A program made the translations under genes and the position numbers. Below, piece by piece: positions 23,908-36,700 of a stretch of 64,000 nt of DNA. The first letter of the stretch is position 1; each line of letters starts with the position of its first letter. The notes under the pieces are model-generated. The model saw nothing but the letters and a program-made list of their open reading frames with translations, was not told the origin of the DNA and did not search any database. Origin of the DNA: Diaminobutyricimonas aerilata (GTDB lineage: Bacteria; Actinomycetota; Actinomycetes; Actinomycetales; Microbacteriaceae); the NCBI RefSeq assembly GCF_002797715.1, contig NZ_PGFF01000001.1, positions 3,123,304 to 3,187,303 on the forward strand. The letters are read 5' to 3'.

Positions 23908-24123
23908 GGTTCCCTTCGACGGGCTCAGGGAACGCACGCTCGCTGAGCCTGTCGAAGCGGGTCGTACGGCGGTTCCCTTCGACAGGCTCAGGGAACGCAC
24001 GCTCGCTGAGCCTGTCGAAGCGGGCCGTACGGCGGTTCCCTTCGACAGGCTCAGGGAACGCACGCTCGCTGAGCCTGTCGAAGCGGGCCGTACGGCGGTT
24101 CCCTTCGACGGGCTCAGGGAACG
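23908..24123. repeat. 63-bp tandem array of the family B palindrome (three full units plus a partial)
   Basis: The unit carries GGTTCCCTTCGACAGGCTCA and the inverted GCTGAGCCTGTCGAAGCGGG. Starts at 23908, 23971, 24034 and 24097 give a constant 63-base period. Copies differ by single bases (CAGG/CGGG). It fills the gap between the aminopeptidase and the LigD-type gene and could form a series of hairpins. There are no unique spacers, so it is not CRISPR. Confidence 0.9.
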
Positions 24124-24188
24124 GGGCGAAGCTCGGGGAACGGTGGAGCACCTTCCGTCGCACATCCGGCCGCCCCTAGGGTCGGGGC

Positions 24189-25160
24189 ATGGCGAAGGCG
24201 AGCAGTCCCGCGGTCGAGATCGAGGTCGGTGGGCGCACGGTGCGCATCAGCAATCCGGACCGGGTGTACTTCCCGGCGCGCGGCGAGACGAAGCTCGACC
24301 TCGTGAACTACTACCTCTCCGTCGGCGACGGCATCGTGAACGCACTGCGGGAGCGGCCGTGCATGATGCACCGGTTCCCGGAGGGTGTCGCCGGCGAGAA
24401 GGTGCATCAGAAGCGCCTGCCGTACGGGGCGCCGCCGTGGATGGAGACGGTGCAGGTGTTCTTTCCGCGGTACAAGCGCACGGCGGATGAGCTGTGCGTC
24501 ACCGAGCTCGCGCAGGTCGCGTGGGCGGTGCAGATGTCGACCGTCGAGTTCCACCCGTGGAACAGCCGCCGGGCGCACGTCGAGCAGCCTGACGAGTGGC
24601 GCATCGACCTCGACCCCATGCCGGAGTGCGGGTTCGACCGCGTGCGGCGGGTCGCCCACATCGCCCACGAGGTGCTCGACGAGATCGGCGCGACCGGATG
24701 GCCGAAGACCTCCGGCGGCCGCGGCATCCACATCTACGTGCGCATCAAGCCGGAGCACGGGTTCGACGACGTGCGCCGGGCGGCACTCGCGTTCGCGCGC
24801 GAGGTCGAGCGACGAGCCCCGGATGAGGTCACGACGGAATGGTGGCGGCGCGACCGCGACCCGAAGGCGCTCTTCGTGGACTACAACCAGAACGCGCGGG
24901 ATCACACCATCGCGGCCGCCTACTCGGTGCGCGGCAATCCGATCGGCACCGTCTCGACGCCCATCCGGTGGGATGAGATCGACGCGGTGGAGCCCGACGA
25001 CTTCACGATCGCCACGGTGCCGAAGCGATTCGCCGAACTGGGCGACCTGCACGCCGGCATCGACGACGCCGTCTTCGACCTCGCGCCGCTGCTCGAGTGG
25101 GCCGATCGCGACGAACGCGAGGGAGCCGCGCCGCCGGCGGATCCCGACGACCGCGACTAG
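24189..25160 (+). CDS. Stand-alone LigD-type polymerase/primase (PolDom)
   Basis: 323 residues matching the polymerase domain of bacterial LigD, an archaeo-eukaryotic primase fold that fills ends during non-homologous end joining. Catalytic acidic residues are in WRIDLDPMP (near residue 140). The nucleotide-binding SGGRGIHIYV and the opening ISNPDRVYFP are also typical. No Ku or ligase gene is in the window, so partners must lie elsewhere. Its TAG stop shares the tetranucleotide CTAG with the stop of the convergent phosphopantetheinyl transferase gene. Confidence 0.92.
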   Translation: MAKASSPAVEIEVGGRTVRISNPDRVYFPARGETKLDLVNYYLSVGDGIVNALRERPCMMHRFPEGVAGEKVHQKRLPYGAPPWMETVQVFFPRYKRTADELCVTELAQVAWAVQMSTVEFHPWNSRRAHVEQPDEWRIDLDPMPECGFDRVRRVAHIAHEVLDEIGATGWPKTSGGRGIHIYVRIKPEHGFDDVRRAALAFAREVERRAPDEVTTEWWRRDRDPKALFVDYNQNARDHTIAAAYSVRGNPIGTVSTPIRWDEIDAVEPDDFTIATVPKRFAELGDLHAGIDDAVFDLAPLLEWADRDEREGAAPPADPDDRD

Positions 25161-25714
25161 ACGGCAGCCGGCTCGGGCTGGGCCGGCTCCCGCACGGCGA
25201 CACTGAGCACGGCGTCGACCGGCTGCTCCACCTCGACGAAGCGGTAGCGGATGCGCGTGTCGCCGAGCGTCGCGAAGGATCCGTCGTCCGAGACGAGCAC
25301 CCGGGCCGGATCGACCCGGAGTCCCCGCCCGTCGGCTTTGAGCACCGCCTCGATACGAGTCCACCGCCGCAGGAGTTGCCGCACATCCATCGCATCGACG
25401 CCGACGAGTGCCGCGATCGACGCGATCCGCTCCGCCGGCTGGGCCGCGAGCTCCGCATCGACGCCCACGTCGCCCTCGTCGGTGACGGCGACCCACGTGC
25501 CGGTGCCCGCGTGGGTCACGCTCACCCACGCCCCGACGGCTGCGCCCGACCGCGACCGCAGCGACGGACGGCCGTGCGGGCCGCCGCAATCCGGGCAGAC
25601 CGCCGACACGACGAGGTCGTCCTCGGGCACGCCGAGCACCGTCGCGGCGAGCGCGCGGGCGTCGGCGGCACCCGCGCCCGGGGTGCCGCCGACGACCCTG
25701 CGGACCAGCAGCAC
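25157..25714 (-). CDS. 4'-phosphopantetheinyl transferase superfamily protein
   Basis: 185 residues with the Sfp-type signatures CPDCGGPHGRP, SVTHAG, VGVDAEL and WTRIEAVLKADGRGL (WxxxEAxxK). It transfers phosphopantetheine from CoA to the serine of carrier domains. The obvious local substrate is the carrier domain of the Pls-like synthetase 2.6 kb away. It starts at GTG two bases after the stop of the MFS gene, in a tetR-MFS-PPTase operon. Confidence 0.88.
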   Translation of the reverse strand: MLLVRRVVGGTPGAGAADARALAATVLGVPEDDLVVSAVCPDCGGPHGRPSLRSRSGAAVGAWVSVTHAGTGTWVAVTDEGDVGVDAELAAQPAERIASIAALVGVDAMDVRQLLRRWTRIEAVLKADGRGLRVDPARVLVSDDGSFATLGDTRIRYRFVEVEQPVDAVLSVAVREPAQPEPAAV

Positions 25715-25716
25715 GG

Positions 25717-28025
<2,309 letters not shown>

Positions 28026-28049
<24 letters not shown>

Positions 28050-28075
28050 TCTTGCACTTCATCGCATTGAGTGCA
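28026..28075. promoter_or_regulatory. Symmetric four-half-site TetR operator array (TGCACT/AGTGCA)
   Basis: Half-sites TGCACT (28026-28031), AGTGCA (28043-28048), TGCACT (28053-28058) and AGTGCA (28070-28075) are mirror-symmetric about 28050/28051, with spacers 11-4-11. This nested palindrome overlaps the tetR start, as expected for autorepression by two dimers. Confidence 0.8.
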
Positions 28076-28150
28076 ACGCGCATCCTGATCGTCGACTGCA
28101 AATCGCCGACGACGCGGCGCATCGCCCGCACACTGGCCGGGAGAGGCGAC

Positions 28151-28420
28151 ATGAACCACATCCTCAGCAGCTCGGCGGAGCGGCAACTGCTGCACGCCTG
28201 GCGTTCGGTGCGGGCGGACGAGCGCGCATTCGGCGCGGGCGCGCACGCCGGCGAATGGGCTCGCGCGGAGGCGATCCTCGAAGCGCTGCGCGTGCTGCAC
28301 CGGGAGACGGAGCGGGGCACCTACAGCCCGGCCGAAGAGGAGAGCCTCGGGGAGCTGCTGCAGGCCGCCCTCGACCACGTCATCCGCATGTCGCGACGCG
28401 CCTCCGACACACCGGAGTAG
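28151..28420 (+). CDS. Small helical hypothetical protein
   Basis: 89 residues beginning MNHILSSSAERQLLHAWRSV. It is mostly predicted helix with many Ala, Glu and Arg. No family is recognised. The ATG at 28151 follows GGGAGAGG. A longer reading from 28052 would run through the TetR operator and is rejected. Confidence 0.55.
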   Translation: MNHILSSSAERQLLHAWRSVRADERAFGAGAHAGEWARAEAILEALRVLHRETERGTYSPAEEESLGELLQAALDHVIRMSRRASDTPE

Positions 28421-28594
28421 CGCGCCGAGCGGACGACGCCCGGGCGCCCGCGGCTCCTGAACCTTGTCGCGGACGCCGCGACACCGGTGCTCCCGCACCG
28501 ATGGGGCGCCTCACACGGCAGTCCCGCATACGGGATGGGCGTCGCGCAACGATCGGCGCGATCCCCACATTGCGCGCCCAGCTGGGCGGCGGCG

Positions 28595-28891
28595 TCAGTC
28601 CGTCTGCTCCTCGAGCAGCACGAGCCCCCCGGGCGTGTTCGCCGACGCGGACAAGCGCTCGAGCCACTCGCGGTTGAGGGTCGGCGGGCGCGTGCCGAAG
28701 TACTTGAACCGGATGGGGACGGCCGGCGAGATCCAGACGCTCGCCCTCGTCTCGCCGCGCCCCTCCGTGAACGTGAAGAAGAACGATTCGCGGCGGCGCA
28801 GCTTCGAGCCGATCACCACCTGCAGGTGTGCGAGGGTGCGGTCTTCGATCTCGATGCGTTGCGGCCGATCACCGTAGAGCAGAACCCCCAA
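28595..28891 (-). CDS. DUF7882-type small conserved protein
   Basis: 98 residues starting at TTG (LGVLLYGDRPQRIEIEDRTL). The pattern LLYG...IEI.DR.LAHL..VI..KLRR.ESF, then WISPAVPIRFKYFG and N-terminal-to-C-terminal LNREWLE...ANTPGGL, matches the small Microbacteriaceae protein family often annotated loosely as ATP-dependent DNA ligase. It has no ligase motif. AAGGGATGCGGG precedes the TTG. Function unknown. Confidence 0.78.
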   Translation of the reverse strand: MGVLLYGDRPQRIEIEDRTLAHLQVVIGSKLRRRESFFFTFTEGRGETRASVWISPAVPIRFKYFGTRPPTLNREWLERLSASANTPGGLVLLEEQTD

Positions 28892-28997
28892 CCCGCATCC
28901 CTTCCCCTGCGTGACACCCGACCAGTGAAAGTTACCCGCCCGCGAAGATGCTCGTGGGGGGTTGACACATGCGTTCACCCAACGGTAGGCGCGACAA

Positions 28998-29023
28998 CAC
29001 CCCCGCTCTCAGGAGCGGGGGTG
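28998..29023 (-). terminator. Terminator of the 73-residue gene
   Basis: CACCCCCGCTC pairs perfectly with GAGCGGGGGTG, 16 bases after the stop of the next gene on the minus strand. Confidence 0.8.
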
Positions 29024-29039
29024 CCGGTCGATGGGTTTC

Positions 29040-29261
29040 TCAGCGCAGTGCCTGCTGCGCCTCCTCCATGGTGCCGAACACGCCCAGGGTCTTGCCCAGG
29101 CGCGTCGTGACCTGGTAGCCGCTGCCCCAGATCTGCTCGATCATGCCGGCGAACTCGCCGTCACGCCGTCCCACCCAGAGTCCGGCCTGCACAGCGCTCC
29201 ATTGCGTGCGCGGGACCGCGTCCGTTTCGGTGGCGGTCGCGCTATCCGTCATCAGTGTCAT
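29040..29261 (-). CDS. Small hypothetical protein (73 residues)
   Basis: The peptide MTLMTDSATATETDAVPRTQ is followed by a compact C-terminal part with GLWVGRRDGEFAGMIEQIWG and a closing helix TMEEAQQALR. The second half resembles small beta-alpha proteins that read 'trait plus index' in actinobacteria, but no function is known. GGGAGC precedes the ATG, and a strong hairpin follows the stop, so it is a monocistronic unit. Confidence 0.65.
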   Translation of the reverse strand: MTLMTDSATATETDAVPRTQWSAVQAGLWVGRRDGEFAGMIEQIWGSGYQVTTRLGKTLGVFGTMEEAQQALR

Positions 29262-29424
29262 GTGGTGCTCCCGTTGCCTGTTCCCCACCGACAGCTTCGA
29301 GCGCGCCCCGTCCGCGGGGTGCCATCGGTGTCCGAACCATGACACGCCGGGGGACAGCCGGGGGACAAGAGTCCCGGGTGATTTCTCAGCAAGAGCACGT
29401 CGCTTGTCAAGTCGACGCGCGGGT

Positions 29425-31230
<1,806 letters not shown>

Positions 31231-31259
31231 CCGACGAGTGTACGGAACGCTCCCGACGC

Positions 31260-31802
31260 TCAGATCTCCCAGCCGAACTCGGTGGAGTAGTCGTGCTTCT
31301 GGGGACGCACGGCGGCGGGCACACCGACGAGCAGCGAGCGAGGCGGAGCCGAGCGGATGACGACCGCCCCGGCACCCACGACGCTGTCGTCGCCGACCGT
31401 GATGTCGCCGAGCAGCGACGCGCCCGCTCCGATGACGACGCGGTCCCCGACCGTCGGGTGCCGCTTCACCGGATTCGCCGTCGTGCCGCCGAGGGTCACG
31501 CCGTGGTACATCATCACGTCGTCGCCGATCACCGCCGTCTCGCCGATGACCACGCCCATGCCGTGGTCGATGAACAGCCGTCGGCCGATCGTCGCGCCGG
31601 GGTGGATCTCGATACCGGTGAAGAAGCGGGCGAGCTGCGACACCACGCGGGCGAGCAGGCGGAGCCGGGCGCGCCAGAGCCGGTGCGCGAACCGGTACCA
31701 CCACACGGCATGGAGCCCCGAGTACAGCAGCCACACCTCGAACGCGGAGCGCGCCGCCGGATCCCGGCGGCGCGCTCCGGCGATGTCGTCACGGACCCCC
31801 AC
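31260..31802 (-). CDS. cysE: Serine O-acetyltransferase
   Basis: 180 residues, the short CysE type. Left-handed beta-helix hexapeptides ([20 protein letters not shown]) carry the catalytic His-Gly region, and MYHGVTLGG is the acetyl-CoA and serine-site signature. It makes O-acetylserine from serine and acetyl-CoA for cysteine synthesis. It begins one base after the cysK stop, so the two are one operon. Confidence 0.95.
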   Translation of the reverse strand: MGVRDDIAGARRRDPAARSAFEVWLLYSGLHAVWWYRFAHRLWRARLRLLARVVSQLARFFTGIEIHPGATIGRRLFIDHGMGVVIGETAVIGDDVMMYHGVTLGGTTANPVKRHPTVGDRVVIGAGASLLGDITVGDDSVVGAGAVVIRSAPPRSLLVGVPAAVRPQKHDYSTEFGWEI

Positions 31803-31803
31803 G

Positions 31804-32739
31804 TCAGTCGGCGAGGTCCTCGTAGAGCACGGTCGACAGGTAGCGCTCGCCGTAGCTGGCCACGATCACGACGATCGTCTTGCCCGCGTTCTCGGGACGC
31901 TTCGCGAGTTCGACGGCCGCGTGCACCGTGGCGCCGGAGGAGATGCCGGCGAGGATGCCCTCCTCGGCGGCGAGCCGGCGGGCCATGGCGACGGACTGCG
32001 TGATGTTGACGTCGATGACCTCGTCGTAGACCTCGCGGTCGAGGATCTCGGGCACGAAGTTCGCGCCGATGCCCTGGATCTTGTGCGGTCCGGGAGCGCC
32101 GCCGTTGAGGATCGGCGACTCCTCCGGCTCGACCGCGACGACGGTGAGTCCGGGCTTCTGCTCCTTGAGGTAGTTGCCGGCACCGGTGATGGTGCCGCCC
32201 GTGCCGATGCCGGAGACGAACACGTCGACGGCGCCGTCGGTGTCCTCCCACACCTCGGGGCCGGTGGTGGCGCGGTGGACGGCTGGGTTCGCCTCGTTGG
32301 CGAACTGGCGGGCGAGCACGGCGCCGGGGGTGTTCGCGACGATCTCGTCGGCCTTCTCGACCGCGCCGCGCATGCCCTCCGAGCCCGGGGTGAGCACGAG
32401 CTGCGCGCCGTACGCGCGCAGCAGCATCCGCCGCTCCTTGCTCATCGTCTCGGGCATCGTGAGCACGACCTTGTAGCCGCGCGCGGCGCCGACCATGGCG
32501 AGAGCGATGCCGGTGTTGCCGCTCGTGCCCTCGACGATGGTGCCGCCGGGCTGCAGCGCGCCGGACTTCTCCGCGGCGTCGACGATGGCGATGCCGATGC
32601 GGTCCTTGACGCTCGCGGACGGGTTGTAGAATTCCAGCTTCGCGAGCACGGTCGCGGCCGCTCCGTCGGTCACGCGGTTCAAGCGGACGAGGGGGGTGCG
32701 GCCGAAGGCCTCGGTGATGGAGGAGTGGATGCGCGCCAT
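31804..32739 (-). CDS. cysK: Cysteine synthase A (O-acetylserine sulfhydrylase)
   Basis: 311 residues of fold-type II PLP enzyme. The PLP lysine is in [12 protein letters not shown], the phosphate loop is GTSGNTGIA, and the C-terminal GISSGAT is conserved. It condenses O-acetylserine with sulfide to cysteine. The start [20 protein letters not shown] follows AAAGAGA. It is first in the cysK-cysE operon. Confidence 0.96.
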   Translation of the reverse strand: MARIHSSITEAFGRTPLVRLNRVTDGAAATVLAKLEFYNPSASVKDRIGIAIVDAAEKSGALQPGGTIVEGTSGNTGIALAMVGAARGYKVVLTMPETMSKERRMLLRAYGAQLVLTPGSEGMRGAVEKADEIVANTPGAVLARQFANEANPAVHRATTGPEVWEDTDGAVDVFVSGIGTGGTITGAGNYLKEQKPGLTVVAVEPEESPILNGGAPGPHKIQGIGANFVPEILDREVYDEVIDVNITQSVAMARRLAAEEGILAGISSGATVHAAVELAKRPENAGKTIVVIVASYGERYLSTVLYEDLAD

Positions 32740-32867
32740 GCGTGATCTCTTTCGAAAGGTGGGCGTACGAGGAGAGCGGGTCCGGGTGGTCACAGCCTAA
32801 GACGCGGCGCTGGATGACGCGTCATCATGACGCGCGACGGCCCGCACCCTCGCCATACCGTGCCGTG

Positions 32868-33707
32868 TCAGCCGCCGACGCAGTTCGGATCACCTTCGCC
32901 GAAACAGGGCACGTAGCCGTCGTCGACCACGGGAGCCGGCTCGGGGGTCCACCGCCCCTGCGGCACGGCGAACACGCCGGCGAGGGCGACGGTGAGCAGC
33001 ACGACCGCGATCCCGGTGATGACGGCGCGCGTGCGCCGGCGTACCGCCGCGACGACGGTGCCCGCGACGCCGAGTGCCAGCGCGGTGCCGCCGGTGAGAA
33101 GGTAACGGGCCTCCTCGCCGGGCGACGGCCGGTCGGATTCGCCCCAGATGGTGAAGTACACCTCGAGGTACTGCAGCATCAGCAGCAGGGCGGCGGCCGC
33201 ACCGCCGAGCAGCAGAAGGATCGTGACCACCCCCGCCGCCCGTGGGCGGGAATCGTCGCGTGCCGCGAGCCCGGAGGCGAGCGCGCCGACGGCAGCACTG
33301 GCGCCGAAGGCGAAGAGCTGGAGGAACCACATCACCGCGAAGAGCACTCCGCCGCCTCCGCCGGCGGCGAATGCGGAGGGCAGCGTCGAGATGCCCAGGT
33401 CGATCACGGTGGCGATGAGGGCGACGACGACGAAGGCGATCCGGCGACGTGACGACGACGCGTGCGCCATCCGCATGGCGACGAGCGCGAGCCCCACGGC
33501 GTACAGGAGGGTGCGCCACGAGATCACCGCCGCGGACGCCGTGGCGAGCAGGGACTGCGCCGAGACGGCGCCGACCAGAAGCACCGACCCGAGCACGAAC
33601 ACGGCGAGCGTGACGGCGCCTGCTGTGAACGCTTCGACCGCCGGACGCGCCGCGGGCCGCCCGTCGTCGCGCGTCGGCGTCACGACGGAATGTGAAACGG
33701 GCTCCAT
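32868..33707 (-). CDS. Polytopic membrane protein, unknown function
   Basis: 279 residues with about seven hydrophobic segments. The short soluble C-terminus ends in DDGYVPCFGEGDPNCVGG, where two Cys may form an extracellular disulfide. No family is recognised. It is separated from the nuclease gene by a terminator, so it is transcribed alone. Composition (Ala, Gly, Val) is that of a typical actinobacterial membrane protein. Confidence 0.7.
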   Translation of the reverse strand: MEPVSHSVVTPTRDDGRPAARPAVEAFTAGAVTLAVFVLGSVLLVGAVSAQSLLATASAAVISWRTLLYAVGLALVAMRMAHASSSRRRIAFVVVALIATVIDLGISTLPSAFAAGGGGGVLFAVMWFLQLFAFGASAAVGALASGLAARDDSRPRAAGVVTILLLLGGAAAALLLMLQYLEVYFTIWGESDRPSPGEEARYLLTGGTALALGVAGTVVAAVRRRTRAVITGIAVVLLTVALAGVFAVPQGRWTPEPAPVVDDGYVPCFGEGDPNCVGG

Positions 33708-33730
33708 TCCTGGATGCTAGCGGACGCGGA

Positions 33731-33760
33731 ACGGCCCGCACCCTCGCGGGTGCGGGCCGT
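33731..33760 (-). terminator. Terminator after the nuclease/5'-nucleotidase gene
   Basis: ACGGCCCGCACCC and GGGTGCGGGCCGT form a perfect 13-bp stem with a 4-base loop, 13 bases after the stop. Confidence 0.85.
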
Positions 33761-33773
33761 CCGGTGCCGCGGA

Positions 33774-36700
33774 TTACCAGACGACGAGCACGTCCGGCAC
33801 GCTCAGCGAGCGCTCGAATCCGTCGTCGCCCTGGTACCGCACGGTGACGAGGTGGATGCCCTTCGTGAACTTGGGCAGCGTGAGCGAGACGCGACCCTCG
33901 TCGTCCAGCGTGCCCGTGGCGATCACCTTGGTGCCGTCGTACACCTTCACGTCGCCGGTCGGCACCGCGTCGCCCGCGGCGGTCACCCGGGCGGAGAGCT
34001 TCACCGCCGTCTTGGGACTCGCGAAGGTGTGACTCAGCGAGGCGTAGGTGCGGGTCGACAGCACGACCGGCTCCTCCGTCTCGGTGATCTCGATCGGCAC
34101 GTCGATGCTCGAGCCGGTCTCCGGCACCGACACGGTCAACGCCTGCGCACCCGACACGCCCTCCGGGATCGTGATCGTGACCTGCGCCGAGCCCTGCTCG
34201 TCGTAGAAGTCGGTGATCGCGAACTGGAGCGGTGCGCTCGCGAGCTCGGTCTCGCCGAGGCTCACGACCGCCGTGCCGGTCGTCGGTGCGCCGTTGCTGA
34301 AGGCGAGCGACGAGAGGTCGAGCGTCACCTGATCACCGGCGCTGTAGCCGTCGGCATCCGGGGCGCTCAGCGTGACGCCGTACGACCGCTGCGCGAGGTC
34401 GGGCGACGCGGGCGACTCGGCGGCGAAGTAGTCGGAGATCGCCTGCAGGTCGACCCGACCGGAGTCGGCCCGCTGCGTGCCCTGCGCGAGGGTGAAGAAC
34501 TGGTCTCCACCGCCCGCGAGGAACGAGTTGGTGACGATCCTGATCGACTGATCCGCCGTGACGAGCTTGTCGTCCAGGTACATCGCGGTGATGCGCGAGC
34601 CGGCCGGAGCGGTCGGATCGTAGGCATACCGGAACCCGTCGGACAGGCCGAGCTTCAGGAAGGGGCGGGCGAGCCCGGCGGGCTGCCACTGCTCCTCGAG
34701 CACCTGCTCGAGCTGGTGGCCCTTGAGGGTGAGTGTCACGAGCGTGTTCGCGAACGGCTGCACGTTGGCCGCCTCGCGGTAGGTCACCGTGCCATCCGGG
34801 TCGCCGGGTCCGCTCGACGCGTACGTCAGGTCGGCGCGGATGCCACCCGGGTTCATGATCGCCAGTTCGGTGCCGAGATCCTGCGTCGCCCAGAGCTGCA
34901 CGTCGGCGATGAAGTTGCCGATCGTGGACTCCGCGCCCCGGTTCTCGGTGGTGCCGTTCGAGAACACGCCGCGCTTGAGGTCGCCGGTGATCTCACCGAG
35001 CGGCCGCTTGCCGAGCTCGTTCGCGACCGCGACGGCGTTCGCGACGATCGCCGCGACCTCCGGGTCGGGCGCGGCCGCGCGGAACAGTGGCTTCACCTCG
35101 GCCGAGATCTCCAGCAGCTCGCCCGTGGTCGGGTCGACCGAGAGGCTCAGATGACCGAAGCTCTCGCCGTACTGACCCGACTGGATGACCGGCATCACGC
35201 GGTCGGTGCCGGGAACCGGCACCTCGTGGTCGTACACCTGGTGGGTGTGCGCCGACACGATCGCGTCGACGTTGCCGACGACCCCGTTGACGATCTGACC
35301 GAAGGCCGAGTCGTTCGTCGCCTGCGAGATGTCGGGACCGGCGGCGCCCTCGTGCACGAGCAGCACGAGCACATCCGCTTCGCCGTTGGCGTCGTCGCCG
35401 TCCTGCAGCTGGTCCGCCACGCGGTTCACCGCGGTCGGGATGTCACCGAAGTCGAGCGTCGCGATGCCGGTGGGGCTCACGAGCCCGTACATGTCCTCGG
35501 TGATCGCTCCGATGAATCCGACCGAGACACCGTCGACCTCGGAGATGAAGTACGGGTCGTAGGCGGGCTCGGTGGTGCCCTTCTCGTAGATGTTCGCCGA
35601 GATGTACGGGAAGTCGGACGCCGGGATGACCCGCTCGTCGACGTCGGCTCGTCCACGGTCGAACTCGTGGTTGCCGAAGGTGCTCACGTCGAGCCCGATC
35701 TCATTGAGCACGTCGATCGTGGGCTGGTCCTGCTGCACGAACGAGTCGAACGTCGAGGCGCCGATGCTGTCACCGGCCGAGACGAACAGGGTGTTCGGGT
35801 TGTCGGCGCGGTACTGGTCGACGACCCCTCCGAGCACCGCGGCTCCCGCCGCGGGCGAGGCCTCGACGAGGCGGCCGTGGAAGTCGTTGATCGACAGCAC
35901 GTCGATGTCGACCGGAGCCTCGGTCGCGCTGATCCCGACGTTGATCGGGTCATGGTCGCTCGATCGGAACGGGGTGCCCGCCTCGGTCGCCGGGTAGGAG
36001 TACCCTCGGTCGCTCCACTCTGCCGAGTTGATGCCCCAGACGCCGACGCCGGTGACGTTCTCGGCGAGCGAGCCGGTCACGAGCGCGTGGTCGAGGGAGC
36101 CGAGCTCGCCGTCGAAGGTGTAGGTGTACTGACCCGGCGCGCGGGTCGGCACGAGGTCGACCATCCCGGCGCCCGTGAGCACCTGGATCGGGTCCTCCTG
36201 CGCGTAGGAGTTGAAGTCGCCGAGCAGGATGACGTCGTCGCTCTTCGCCGGGTCGTCGATGATGCCCTGCACGAGACCGGCCAGACGCGTGGCCTGCTCG
36301 ACGCGCTCGGCGTTGAACTGACCCTGCCCGTCGGCCGGCTCGGGGCCGTCGCCGCTCTTCGACTTGAGGTGGTTCGACACGACCGTGACGACCTTGCCCG
36401 CGGCGTCGAAGGTCTGCGCGACCGGCTCACGTGCGATGTCCCACACGGTCTCGTCGATGTCGGTGAAACTTTCGCCCACCGGCGTCGCGACGGACGGCTT
36501 GAAGATGATGGCGTTGGTGATGTAGTCGGTGGTCGCCGCATCCTGCAGCGCCGTGGGCGTGCGCACGTAGTCCCAGGTGCCGGCGCCCGCGGCCTCGTTG
36601 AGGCCGGCGACGAGGTCGGCGAGCGCCGAGTCGACGGGCTTGCCGAGCTTGACCGAGTTCTCGATCTCCTGCAGCGCGACGATGTCGGCGCCGAGTCCGT

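Noticed and set aside
23908-24123. Possible CRISPR array
   Set aside because: The units are contiguous 63-base repeats with no unique spacers, the unit itself is a palindrome pair found singly elsewhere, and no cas genes are near.
24189-25160. Local non-homologous end-joining operon
   Set aside because: The LigD-type polymerase has no Ku or ligase gene in the window.
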